Source: an uncultured Lachnospiraceae bacterium
GTDB taxonomy: Bacteria; Bacillota; Clostridia; Lachnospirales; Lachnospiraceae
Reading direction: 5' to 3'
Assembly: GCA_905236845.1 (NCBI GenBank)
Contig: CAJOQM010000014.1
Span: forward strand, 1-56,213
Length of the DNA: 56,213 bases
The stretch's first letter is position 1. Every line of letters begins with the position of its first letter. Below, piece by piece: positions 25,079 through 33,947 of this stretch. Under the pieces are notes generated by a model. It did not search any database. It was not told the DNA's origin and saw nothing but the letters and a program-made list of their open reading frames with translations. A program made the translations under genes and the position numbers.

Positions 25079-27729
25079 AGATAATCTCCGCTCATATAGA
25101 AAATTTCGGAAAACTTTCCGGCGAGGATTTCTCCTTTGAAAAGGGATTAAATATTTTTGTGCGTGAAAACGGATGGGGGAAGAGCACACTGGGGGCGTTT
25201 ATCCGTGTTATGCTTTATGGATTCGATTCCGAAGGAAAAAGGAGTGCGCTGGAAAACGAAAGAAAGCGTTTTGCCCCCTGGCAGGGCGGAATCTACGGAG
25301 GGAGCCTTGTCTTTGAGGCAAGGGGGAAGCGCTATCGCATAGAGCGGACTTTTGACGAAAAGAAAGGCGCCGGCGACGTTTTTAATTTATATGATGATGA
25401 AACGAATCTCGAATCCGCTGATTTTACTACCCGGATAGGAACGGAGATTTTTGGGCTTGATGCAGCGTCTTTTGAGCGCACTGTTTTTGCGGGACAGCTT
25501 TCATGTGAGACGGAGGTTACATCAGGTATAAGCGCCAAGATCGGTAATGTGTCGGATGACGCTATGGACATGGCAAATTATGAGGATGCCATGGCAGCCT
25601 TAAAAAAAGAGATGGACCGTCTTACTCCCGACAGAAAGACGGGAGAGATAAACAGGCTTTCCCGGGAGGAGGCTTTGCTTGACGCATCCGTAAGGGGAAA
25701 GGATGTGCTTGAAAGAACCATAGATGATGTTTCAAGAGAGCTTACGTCGGTATATGACAAACGCGATGAATTAAGAGCACATCAAAGGGAGCTTCACGAA
25801 AAGATAAAAAAGCTGGGTGAAATAAGCGAGGCAAGAGCCGAAGGGCAAAGATACCTGGTTTTAAAGGAGAATATCCAAAAATCCGAAGAAAAGCTTCGGG
25901 AGGAAGAGGCATATTTTCCAAAGGAAATTCCTGATGAAAATCAGATAGATATCTATACCAAAAGGTCGAATTATATATCCGCAATGCGTAAAGATGCGGA
26001 AAACGGTGCTTTAAGCGATGAGGAAAAAGATCAATACGAAAGATTGTCAAAGATTTTTTCTGATGGGTTGCCCTCGGATATGGAAAGGCAGCAGGCGGAG
26101 GATAATCTTTCCAGGATAGAAGAGCTTAAGGCCGGGTCAGAATATATGAAGCTTTCAAGAGCCGAAGAAGAAAAGCTTGAAAGCCTTGAAAATACGTTCT
26201 CTTCAGATATGCCTGCCGTAGAAGAAGTCATCAATCTGCAAAGCGCATGGGAGGAACGCACGAGAAGAAAAGCGGCTCTCCCCGCAAAGGAAGCTGCGTA
26301 TTTACTTCTTGAGAAACAGGAAAAGAACCGGAGTAAAAAGATCGCTCTTGGAATACTTATATCCGTGCTTGTTTCTGCGCTTGCCGCACTAGGAGTTTAT
26401 CTGGGATATTCAAAGGATATAACATATGCTGCCGTTACAGCCGGAGCGGTTTTTGCTGTTGTTATGATATTGTATTGGATTATAGCGCTTAAGAAGCGGA
26501 ATAACGGCGAGCTTACAAGTGATCCGGCAGGACTTCTTTCGGAAATTGAGGACGACAGGGAATATATAAATAAGACGAGAAATAAGGCCATGGATTTTTT
26601 TGCATCCGTGAACATAAAATTCGAAGAGGATACCTTCGGGATGGATATTGTGCGGATTCAGGATATGGTTGAAAAGCATGACGAGCTTACCCGCAGGGAA
26701 GAAGATTATGAAAATGCATTAAAATCTCCCGAGATTGAAAAATGCAGATCGGAAGTGAATGAATTTATCAAAAAATATCGTCCGGATGTGAGTGAAGAAA
26801 CTCCTGTAAGACAGGTGGTTTCGGAAATAAATTCCGATGCGGATTTGTATAGCAATCTTTGCGCCAGGAGCCTGGAAGCAAAAAAAGTAAAGGACGGTTT
26901 TCTTCGGGAAAAGAATGCTATTTTGAATTTTATAGAGGATCTGGGATTTCGCCCGGAGGCTGATGTAAGCGCAAAAATCAATGAAATAAGGGACCATGTA
27001 ATTGCTGTAAATAACGCAAAGAAGGCTTTTGAAGATGCGGAAAAAGAAGCCGGGAATTTTGAAAAAGAGCACCCCGATATCGTTGAAAATCTCGTAAAAG
27101 CTTCTGATGATACGGATGATGATATTGAGGATATGGATGAGCTAAACAAAAGCTTTGAAGAAATCGGCATATTAATCGATGAATGCGAGTCAAATATCAG
27201 GTCATACAGGCAGCAGCTTCGGGCTGAAAATGAAAAGCTGGAAAAGGCACAAAATGATGAGGCCTCCCTTGCGGTTTTAAGAGAAAAAAAGGAACTGCTG
27301 CAAAAGCGTTATAAAGTTATCAATCTTGCAAGGGAAGGGTTGAAAGAAGCGCATGAGAAATTTTCTGCACGTTATATGGATCCGGTTAAGAGGTCTTTTG
27401 ATGAATATTACAGTCTTCTTGCGGGCGATGAAAAGGCTTATGAGCTTGATGCAAATCTGGGGCTTTCGCTCAAAGAAAAGGGTCACTCGAGAGATTTGGG
27501 ATTCCTTAGCCCCGGACACAGGGATGCAGTCGGGCTTTGCAGGCGGCTTAGTATGGTAGATGCTATGTATGAAGGGGAAAAGCCATTTATAATACTGGAT
27601 GATCCCTTTGTAAATATGGATGACGACAAGCTCTCGGGAGCGAAGGACTTTCTGGACAAAATATCAGATATATACCAGATTATATATTTTACCTGCAGCA
27701 GCAAAAGGAGTATGAGTGGAAGCGATTGA
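25075..27729 (+). CDS. YhaN-like SMC/Rad50-type ATPase with membrane-spanning hinge
   Basis: An 884 aa AAA/ABC-type ATPase, the likely partner of the phosphoesterase before it. Walker A is ENGWGKST (residues 31-38), with Arg30 where most Rad50-like loops have the first Gly. Long coiled coils follow. Between them (about residues 420-465) are two hydrophobic segments, IALGILISVLVSALAALGVY and AAVTAGAVFAVVMILYWIIA, in place of a zinc-hook. The C-terminal half-site has SPGHRDAVGLCRRLS (signature) and FIILDDPFVNMDD (Walker B). The membrane hairpin is a feature of YhaN-type proteins and suggests membrane-attached DNA processing. Start ATG overlaps the nuclease gene (ATGA). Confidence 0.85.
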   Translation: MKIISAHIENFGKLSGEDFSFEKGLNIFVRENGWGKSTLGAFIRVMLYGFDSEGKRSALENERKRFAPWQGGIYGGSLVFEARGKRYRIERTFDEKKGAGDVFNLYDDETNLESADFTTRIGTEIFGLDAASFERTVFAGQLSCETEVTSGISAKIGNVSDDAMDMANYEDAMAALKKEMDRLTPDRKTGEINRLSREEALLDASVRGKDVLERTIDDVSRELTSVYDKRDELRAHQRELHEKIKKLGEISEARAEGQRYLVLKENIQKSEEKLREEEAYFPKEIPDENQIDIYTKRSNYISAMRKDAENGALSDEEKDQYERLSKIFSDGLPSDMERQQAEDNLSRIEELKAGSEYMKLSRAEEEKLESLENTFSSDMPAVEEVINLQSAWEERTRRKAALPAKEAAYLLLEKQEKNRSKKIALGILISVLVSALAALGVYLGYSKDITYAAVTAGAVFAVVMILYWIIALKKRNNGELTSDPAGLLSEIEDDREYINKTRNKAMDFFASVNIKFEEDTFGMDIVRIQDMVEKHDELTRREEDYENALKSPEIEKCRSEVNEFIKKYRPDVSEETPVRQVVSEINSDADLYSNLCARSLEAKKVKDGFLREKNAILNFIEDLGFRPEADVSAKINEIRDHVIAVNNAKKAFEDAEKEAGNFEKEHPDIVENLVKASDDTDDDIEDMDELNKSFEEIGILIDECESNIRSYRQQLRAENEKLEKAQNDEASLAVLREKKELLQKRYKVINLAREGLKEAHEKFSARYMDPVKRSFDEYYSLLAGDEKAYELDANLGLSLKEKGHSRDLGFLSPGHRDAVGLCRRLSMVDAMYEGEKPFIILDDPFVNMDDDKLSGAKDFLDKISDIYQIIYFTCSSKRSMSGSD

Positions 27730-28561
27730 ATCCGGATGCAAATTTAACATATTGGCATCTGTCCTTAAGATAATAGCTGTAGTGACTATGCTTACCGATC
27801 ATATAGGCGCTGTTGTAATTGAATTTATCATATATAAGCAGCTGGTATCCGGAATTACTCCGTCGGATGATATTTATCTTGCGGACAATGTGCTTCGAAG
27901 AATCGGTAGAATAGCATTTCCCATTTTTATTTTTTTGCTTATAGAGGGATTTTACCACACAAGAAGCAGGGCAAAATATCTCTTCAGGCTTTCTGTATTT
28001 GCGCTTGTTTCGGAAATTCCTTTTGACCTTGGATTTAATTTTACGGGAACGGATTTTGCCAAAATATCCTGGTTTGGGTTAAAGGGGAGTTCCCAGGCGC
28101 ACCAGGTGATACCGGAGCTTTCATATCAGAATGTGTTCTTCACTCTTGCTATAGGATTTGCGCTTATCTGGATAGCGGACCAGCTTACATCACCCGGGGA
28201 AACGGAGAATGCCGGTACGCTTGAAATCATATTCAGACATGTGATTTGTGTTGCGGCGGTAATCGGCTTTTCCCTTGGGGCACAGCGGTTTAATTGTGAT
28301 TATGCAGCAGCCGGGGTGCTCGCAATATTTGCGGCATATATGGCATCCCGCACCGGAAATTATTTGATTGTTTTTTTGGCATCGGTAACGGTGCTGGCTG
28401 TCTTAAGCAGCGGTATCGAATTATATGCGCTTGCGGCACTGCCATTAATAGCGTGTTATCACGGAGATAAAGGAAAGGGGCTTGGGAAGTGGTTCTTTTA
28501 TATTTTCTATCCTGCCCATATATTTGTGCTTGCAGTAATAAAAAAATTGGTTGTAAATTGA
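27716..28561 (+). CDS. TraX-family integral membrane protein
   Basis: A 281 aa protein with about 8 membrane segments. The N-terminal LKIIAVVTMLTDHIGAV and RRIGRIAFPIFIFLLIEGFYHT are signature stretches of TraX, a family named for F-pilin acetylation but common in Firmicutes with unknown role. The start is GTG 27716, set by AAGGAG at 27705-27710, and lies inside the last 14 nt of the YhaN-like gene, so translation is coupled. There are no conjugation genes nearby, so pilin modification is unlikely; acylation of a surface component is a guess. Confidence 0.8.
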   Translation: MEAIESGCKFNILASVLKIIAVVTMLTDHIGAVVIEFIIYKQLVSGITPSDDIYLADNVLRRIGRIAFPIFIFLLIEGFYHTRSRAKYLFRLSVFALVSEIPFDLGFNFTGTDFAKISWFGLKGSSQAHQVIPELSYQNVFFTLAIGFALIWIADQLTSPGETENAGTLEIIFRHVICVAAVIGFSLGAQRFNCDYAAAGVLAIFAAYMASRTGNYLIVFLASVTVLAVLSSGIELYALAALPLIACYHGDKGKGLGKWFFYIFYPAHIFVLAVIKKLVVN

Positions 28562-28572
28562 GGTGACAAACT

Positions 28573-28830
28573 ATGTCGGATAGCATGACAATGTCTGTAT
28601 CATCTGTGGTCAGTACAGACGGGAAAAAACGGATATACGTGAATTTTGCGGATGGAAACAGGTCGGCAGAGCTTACGTGTCCCAAAGGAAATGTTATGAG
28701 CAACAAGGGCTTTTCCGAAAAGGAAATGGCTGCGCTTAAATATTATGTTACACAAAATAAAGAGCAGATAATGGAGGAAGCTGCGAAGGTAAATATAGCA
28801 AGAGCCTTTATGGGGGATGATAAATCTTAA
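28573..28830 (+). CDS. Small protein of unknown function (85 aa)
   Basis: I do not recognise this protein. It is soluble and has no signal peptide. It contains a short beta-like start (RIYVNFADGNRSAELTCP) and a helical second half (FSEKEMAALKYYVTQNKEQI) ending MGDDKS. A GAGGTGA Shine-Dalgarno precedes the ATG, 11 nt after the traX stop, so it belongs to that transcription unit. Codon use and length look like a real gene. A weak palindrome, CTTAAG-AATC-CTTAAG, overlaps its stop codon (28826-28841) just before the next promoter. Confidence 0.7.
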   Translation: MSDSMTMSVSSVVSTDGKKRIYVNFADGNRSAELTCPKGNVMSNKGFSEKEMAALKYYVTQNKEQIMEEAAKVNIARAFMGDDKS

Positions 28831-28845
28831 GAATCCTTAAGTTTG

Positions 28846-28874
28846 TTGAAAAAAATGGTAAGGACACTTATAAT
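28846..28874 (+). promoter_or_regulatory. Near-consensus promoter of the macAB-like operon
   Basis: TTGAAA (28846-28851) and TATAAT (28869-28874) are separated by 17 nt. Transcription would start near 28881, giving a leader of about 45 nt before the adaptor gene. No operator-like dyad is obvious around it. Confidence 0.85.
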
Positions 28875-28926
28875 AGGCGCATGTGATTTGGTGATGCAGC
28901 TATGTGTTTTATGAAAGGACAAGGGA

Positions 28927-30612
28927 ATGAATAAAAAAAAGTCAAAGAAAAAATGGATAATTATTGGTATTATTGCAGTAGTCGCAGCAGCGGCAATATT
29001 TTTTGCAATCAAAAATAATGGTTCAACGGCGTCAGAAGGGGATTATGATTTTGGCATAGAGGCTATGCCCTTATCCATGCAGGATCTTTCCGACTCCATA
29101 AATGTAACCGGAAAGGTGGAAAGTCAGAGCGAGTGGGTGGCTACGACCGATGTTACCGCCAAGGTAAAGGAACTTAATGTAAGCCTGGGAGACAGGGTTG
29201 AATCGGGGGATGTGCTGTGTACATTTGATGAAACCGAGGTCGAAGAGCAGATAGCGGAGCTTGAAAAGCAGATAGCGGAAACGAAATCGACGGAATCACA
29301 GCAAAACGAGACTGCTGTTAAGGAGGCAAAGAATACCCTTAGTCAGGCTAAGCTTGACAGGAAAAATCAGATAGCAACCGCAAAAGCGGCATTAAAGACT
29401 GCCAGAAAGGCATATAAAGAAGGTATAGCAAAGGAAAAGCAGGGACTTAATGATTCGGAGCTTTTGTCGCTCCTTGCGTCTGTGGAGAGTGCGGAAGGAG
29501 ATGTTACTTCTGCCCAGAATACCGTAACTTCCGCAGAGGAGGATCTTGAATATGCGCAGACTGCATACCAGGAGGCGCTGTCAGATGATACAAAGACCGA
29601 GTCGGAGCTTCTGGAATTAAAGAATAATATCACAAAGGCGCAGGCAGCCCTTACATCTGCGCAGAGCGCCCTTAAGGTGGCAAATACCCAGCTTAAATCG
29701 GCACAGGCGGCATATAACGAGGGATTAAGCCAGAAAGGAATAACTTCATCAGAGCTTTCTTCTTTGAAGGATGCTGTAGATTCGGCCGAAAGGGAGCTTG
29801 AATCCGTGAAATCTTCCACGGCGGCATCTGTGGAATCTGCCCAGACTGCCCTTGAAAGCGCAAGAAACACAACATCTTCCACGACTTCATCGGAAAGCGA
29901 GCTTTCTAAGCTCAAAAGACAGCTTTCCCAGATGAGTGTTGTTGCAGAGCAATCCGGCGTTGTGACCCAGCTTAATATATCAAAGGGAAGCATACCCAAC
30001 GGCGCTCTTATGAAAATAGAGGATGATTCTGCCCTTAAAGTAAATGTGACTATATCGGAGAAGGATATAGTGAAAATCAAAGAGGGGATGAGCGCAACCA
30101 TTACTTCAAATGCCCTTCCCGATGAAGAAGTAAATGGTTTGATAACACAGGTCGTTAATTTCGTATCGGCTGATTCTATCTCATCAACAGGTGACGATGG
30201 CTCGTCATCCGGTTCAAATTACAGCGCAAATATCGAGCTTGATCCCGGCAGCGGATTGCTTTTGGGGATGAGTGTAAAGGTAAATATCGCCATAAGCGAT
30301 GAAGGTGAAAGCCTTGCGGTGCCCTATGACAGCATAGCCGTAGACGATAACGGCGAGAGCTATATCTGCAGAGGTATAGATAACGGAGACGGTACATATA
30401 CAATAGAAAACGTAACCGTTACTTTGGGGGACAGCAATGATTATTATACTGCCGTTGAGGGAGATCTTGCCGAGGGAGATCTTATAATTCTCTATCCGTA
30501 TATGGTCTCCGAGGGAGAAAGCATAGAGCTTACCATAGTAGACGGGACTGAGGATCTGATTACAGACAGCGATGATTCATATTCCGATGATGAAATGGTG
30601 GTGGATCTATGA
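28927..30612 (+). CDS. HlyD/MacA-like adaptor of an ABC exporter
   Basis: A 561 aa membrane-anchored adaptor. A Lys-rich start is followed by one membrane segment (WIIIGIIAVVAAAAIFFAI, about residues 11-29). Next come a biotinyl/lipoyl-like half (ATTDVTAKVKELNVSLGDRV), a long Ala/Ser/Glu-rich coiled coil (about residues 95-330), the second lipoyl half (QSGVVTQLNISKGSIP) and beta-barrel domains. The acidic Ser-rich tail (SDDSYSDDE) is unusual. In Firmicutes such adaptors work with MacB-type transporters to export peptides or drugs. The stop overlaps the ATPase start by 4 nt. The coiled coil is long for a cell without an outer membrane and may reach across the wall (inference). Confidence 0.9.
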   Translation: MNKKKSKKKWIIIGIIAVVAAAAIFFAIKNNGSTASEGDYDFGIEAMPLSMQDLSDSINVTGKVESQSEWVATTDVTAKVKELNVSLGDRVESGDVLCTFDETEVEEQIAELEKQIAETKSTESQQNETAVKEAKNTLSQAKLDRKNQIATAKAALKTARKAYKEGIAKEKQGLNDSELLSLLASVESAEGDVTSAQNTVTSAEEDLEYAQTAYQEALSDDTKTESELLELKNNITKAQAALTSAQSALKVANTQLKSAQAAYNEGLSQKGITSSELSSLKDAVDSAERELESVKSSTAASVESAQTALESARNTTSSTTSSESELSKLKRQLSQMSVVAEQSGVVTQLNISKGSIPNGALMKIEDDSALKVNVTISEKDIVKIKEGMSATITSNALPDEEVNGLITQVVNFVSADSISSTGDDGSSSGSNYSANIELDPGSGLLLGMSVKVNIAISDEGESLAVPYDSIAVDDNGESYICRGIDNGDGTYTIENVTVTLGDSNDYYTAVEGDLAEGDLIILYPYMVSEGESIELTIVDGTEDLITDSDDSYSDDEMVVDL

Positions 30613-31310
30613 GCACGGCTGTAATAGACATGAACGGTATAATCAAGAGGTATTATGAGGGTCAGGAAAATGAGCTTGAGATACTTCACGGGATTGATCT
30701 TCATGTAGAAGAGGGGGAGTTTGTTTCCGTAGTGGGGGAGTCCGGCTCAGGAAAATCCACCTTAATGAATATTATAGGAGCTCTCGACAGACCCTCTGAA
30801 GGGACATATTTTTTAGGCGGTGAAGATGTGGGAGAGCTGGATGATGAGTCTTTGAGCGTCATCAGAAATGAGAAGATCGGCTTTGTATTTCAGAGCTTTT
30901 ATCTAATGCCCAGGATAAGCGCAATACGAAATGTGGAGGTTCCTTTGCTTTATGCCGGGGTAAATGAAAAGGAACGGCGCAAAAGAGCTATGGAACAGCT
31001 TGAAATGGTGGGGATGGCAGACAGGGCAAACCACAAGCCCACAGAGCTTTCCGGCGGACAGAACCAGAGAGTCGCCATAGCAAGAGCCATGGTAAACAAT
31101 CCCTCTATTATCCTGGCAGATGAGCCCACCGGTGCTCTGGATTCAAAGACGGGTCACCTTGTTATGGATATTTTTCACAGACTTCACGACGAATACAAAA
31201 AGACTATTGTACTTATTACTCATTCGCAGGAGCTGGCAAAAGAGACCCAGAGGATATTGACCCTTTCCGACGGACAAATAGTCGATGAGAGGAGGAGCGA
31301 TGAATTTTAA
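30609..31310 (+). CDS. MacB/LolD-type ABC exporter ATPase
   Basis: The 233 aa nucleotide-binding subunit. Walker A is GESGSGKST, the Q-loop region is GFVFQSFYLMP, the signature is LSGGQNQRVAIARAM, and Walker B is ILADEPTGALDSKTG with the switch His in ITHSQE. The signature has Asn in LSGGQNQ where Gln is usual (LSGGQQQ), a harmless change. ATG overlaps the adaptor stop. The permease start overlaps its own end by 11 nt. Together the three genes make a complete mechanotransmission-type exporter; the substrate is unknown. Confidence 0.94.
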   Translation: MSTAVIDMNGIIKRYYEGQENELEILHGIDLHVEEGEFVSVVGESGSGKSTLMNIIGALDRPSEGTYFLGGEDVGELDDESLSVIRNEKIGFVFQSFYLMPRISAIRNVEVPLLYAGVNEKERRKRAMEQLEMVGMADRANHKPTELSGGQNQRVAIARAMVNNPSIILADEPTGALDSKTGHLVMDIFHRLHDEYKKTIVLITHSQELAKETQRILTLSDGQIVDERRSDEF

Positions 31311-32637
31311 AGAGAGCATACGCCTTTCCGTAGAGAACATAAGAGTAAACAGAATGCGATCAGTGCTTACCATGCTTGGCATAATCATAGGCATAAGCGC
31401 AGTTATTACCATCACAACCATCGGAAATTCCTTAAAAAGCACCATATCCACATCCCTGAATTCTTTGGGCGGAGTCAATACTATAACGGCGTATATGACG
31501 GCAGACAGCCCCGAAGACGACGATTGGGAGAATTGGGAGTATCCGGATCAGACCGAGGAAGACAATCTTACATGGGAAGATATCTCCGGATATATGGATT
31601 ATTATGAGGATGATGTAGATTATGTTGTAATGACAAATGAATACGGTACGGCTACCGTAAATACTGACGTAGGCAGCGCAAGTGTTAATATACAGGGTTC
31701 GGCATACGGATACCTGGATTCATACAAGCTTACGCTCCTTAGCGGACGGGAGCTTACAAAGGCTGATAATGACGAAAGCAAATCCGTGTGCCTGGTGTCG
31801 GATCTTTTTGTAAAATATGCCTTTGACGGCAAGAATCCCCTGGGGCAGGCGGTAGAGCTTGAGCTTTCCAACGGAAATATTATACGGGTATATGTTGTGG
31901 GAGTATATAAATACGATGCCAATGTTTTCGGTACGGCAAATTCAAAGGTTGCGGAAACGGAGATCAGCACAAATATAATTATTCCCTATAACTACATACA
32001 GGATAAGGCGCAGACGGAATTTGATTACGGAATTGATTATATAAATATTGTTACAAAAGACGGTGTGGATGCTACCCAAATGGCGTCGCTTACAACGGAA
32101 TATTTTGATACATATAAATATAATGACGAAGATGCAAATTCCGCTTTCGGAGTAGAAACTTACGATATGGCCTCCGAGCTTTCGTCCATCAGCAAAGTGC
32201 TTGATGTAATTACCATCGCTATTGCCATTATCGCCTCTATATCTCTTATAGTAGGCGGTGTGGGTGTAATGAATATCATGCTTGTCTCCGTTGTGGAGAG
32301 AACCAGGGAAATAGGCATAAGGAAAGCCATGGGAGCCAGAAAGAAAAACATACATTTTCAATTCCTTACGGAAGCTACCGTGATATGCCTATTTGGCGGA
32401 TTGATAGGAGTGGCTATAGGGATTGTAAACGGATTGGTGCTTTCTGTTATCGGAGGAAATGTCCTTCAAAACATGAATCCCGAAATAAGTACCATGATAG
32501 TAATAACCGTCCGGCCTTCGGTCACGGCGATATTGGTTTCTTTAGGATTCTCCGTAATCGTAGGGATAGTATTCGGATTGTATCCCGCAAAGAAAGCGGC
32601 GGATCTTTCGCCTATTGAAGCGCTAAGATATGAATAA
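31300..32637 (+). CDS. MacB/FtsX-type ABC permease
   Basis: A 445 aa permease with the four-segment MacB plan: one N-terminal membrane helix (MLGIIIGISAVITITTIG), a large extracellular MacB-PCD domain (about residues 45-310), and three C-terminal helices with ERTREIGIRKAMGARKKNI between the second and third. I use ATG 31300, which follows GAGGAGG; an ATG at 31285 would overlap this Shine-Dalgarno. The extracellular domain is rich in Asp, Glu and Tyr and carries no recognisable substrate motif. A strong terminator follows 21 nt after the stop. Confidence 0.92.
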   Translation: MNFKESIRLSVENIRVNRMRSVLTMLGIIIGISAVITITTIGNSLKSTISTSLNSLGGVNTITAYMTADSPEDDDWENWEYPDQTEEDNLTWEDISGYMDYYEDDVDYVVMTNEYGTATVNTDVGSASVNIQGSAYGYLDSYKLTLLSGRELTKADNDESKSVCLVSDLFVKYAFDGKNPLGQAVELELSNGNIIRVYVVGVYKYDANVFGTANSKVAETEISTNIIIPYNYIQDKAQTEFDYGIDYINIVTKDGVDATQMASLTTEYFDTYKYNDEDANSAFGVETYDMASELSSISKVLDVITIAIAIIASISLIVGGVGVMNIMLVSVVERTREIGIRKAMGARKKNIHFQFLTEATVICLFGGLIGVAIGIVNGLVLSVIGGNVLQNMNPEISTMIVITVRPSVTAILVSLGFSVIVGIVFGLYPAKKAADLSPIEALRYE

Positions 32638-32652
32638 ATATAAATCTCCTTA

Positions 32653-32698
32653 AAAAAGCCCCCGATGTGTGCATTGCATTTTACATCGGGGGTAATTT
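32653..32698. terminator. Bidirectional terminator between convergent genes
   Basis: CCCCCGATGT (32659-32668) pairs with ACATCGGGGG (32683-32692), a 10-bp stem. TAATTTT follows on the + strand and a T6 run (the A6 at 32652-32657) on the minus strand. It can stop both the exporter operon and the prs transcript. Confidence 0.92.
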
Positions 32699-32713
32699 TG
32701 TAGTCGGAAATAA

Positions 32714-33916
32714 TTATTTCTTCATTCTGCCGCTTTGGTATTTTTCCACAACCTTTTGTATCCTTCTGTGGGGATCCATAAGGTCGCTCATGGATTCGTC
32801 GTGGTTTAGCGTATCTATGATATAAGCGATGAATTTACTCATGTCGCAGTTTATGAAATATTCACGCTCAAGATATTCAGGCCTTTGGTATGTGAGATTT
32901 GTGGTAACAAGCCTGTATATAATACCGTCTTTATAAGCCTGGTCAAACTTCTCTATGCCGTTTGTAAAAAGTCCGAATGTGGCGATAACGAAAATTCGTC
33001 TTGCCTTTCTTGCCTTAAGCTGCTGGGCTACGTCTATCATGCTGTCACCGGATGAGATCATATCATCAATAATCCACACATCCTTGCCCTCTACGGAGTC
33101 GCCCAGGAATTCGTGAGCTGCGATTGGGTTCTTGCCGTCTATAATCTTTGTGTAGTCGCGTCGCTTGTAGAACATACCCATGTTTACGCCAAGGACGTTG
33201 GACAGAAATACGGCTCTGTCCGTAGCGCCTTCATCCGGGCTGATTATCATAAGATGATCGGAATCGATTTCCACATCGTCGCAGTTCTTGAGGATTCCCT
33301 TTACAAACTGGTATGCCGGGCGGAATGATTCGAAGCCGCAGGTGGGGATGGCGTTCTGGACTCTGGGGTCGTGAGCGTCAAATGTAAGGATATTGGTAAC
33401 GCCCATGCTTTCAAGCTCCTGCAATGCCAGAGCGCAGTCCAGAGATTCTCTGGATGAGCGCTTGTGCTGGCGGCTTTCGTAAAGGAACGGCATAATAACG
33501 GTAATTCGCTTTGCTTTTCCGCCGGCTGCGGCAATGATTCGCTTAAGATCCTGATAATGGTCGTCCGGAGACATGTGGTTTACATTTCCCGAAATCTTAT
33601 AGGTAAGAGACCAATTTGTGACATCGGTAAGGATATAAAGATCGTATCCCCGGACCGATACATCAAGCTGTCCCTTGGCTTCTCCCGATCCGAAGCGGGG
33701 TGTCTGGACGGAGAGGAGATAGCTGTCTTTTACATAGCCGTGAAGATTGCGCCTCTTATCCTCTTCCTCTGTCTCGTGACGCCATTTTGAAAGATAATAG
33801 TCTACTTTTTCTCCCATAGATTTGCAGCTTTCCATTGAGATGATGCCCAGTTTTCCTTCCGGAGCATTCTCAAATATTTTTGCGTCCTGCTGCATGTCTG
33901 TGGTATTGTCCTGCAT
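32714..33916 (-). CDS. prs: Ribose-phosphate pyrophosphokinase, long divergent form
   Basis: Makes PRPP from ribose 5-phosphate and ATP. The PRPP-binding loop is VWIIDDMISSGDSMID (about residues 280-295), the ATP-flag region is MPFLYESRQHKRSSRES (about residues 142-158), and FDAHDPRVQNA follows. At 400 aa it is about 85 residues longer than the classical ~315 aa enzyme, with an extra N-terminus and inserts. SRQHKR replaces the usual ARQDRK, so kinetics or phosphate/ADP control may differ. The start at 33916 is set by AGGAGG at 33922-33927; an upstream in-frame start at 34006 would overlap dnaI. Third gene of the dnaD-dnaI-prs unit. Confidence 0.88.
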   Translation of the reverse strand: MQDNTTDMQQDAKIFENAPEGKLGIISMESCKSMGEKVDYYLSKWRHETEEEDKRRNLHGYVKDSYLLSVQTPRFGSGEAKGQLDVSVRGYDLYILTDVTNWSLTYKISGNVNHMSPDDHYQDLKRIIAAAGGKAKRITVIMPFLYESRQHKRSSRESLDCALALQELESMGVTNILTFDAHDPRVQNAIPTCGFESFRPAYQFVKGILKNCDDVEIDSDHLMIISPDEGATDRAVFLSNVLGVNMGMFYKRRDYTKIIDGKNPIAAHEFLGDSVEGKDVWIIDDMISSGDSMIDVAQQLKARKARRIFVIATFGLFTNGIEKFDQAYKDGIIYRLVTTNLTYQRPEYLEREYFINCDMSKFIAYIIDTLNHDESMSDLMDPHRRIQKVVEKYQSGRMKK

Positions 33917-33947
33917 AGTTAGCCTCCTGTGGTTGACATAATGTTGG

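Noticed and set aside
23966..27729. Classical SbcCD
   Set aside because: The ATPase lacks a CxxC zinc-hook and instead has two membrane helices between the coiled coils, which fits the YhaN type.
27716..28561. Integrated conjugative element suggested by traX
   Set aside because: TraX is a widespread chromosomal family in Firmicutes, and there are no relaxase, coupling-protein, integrase or attachment-site signals nearby.
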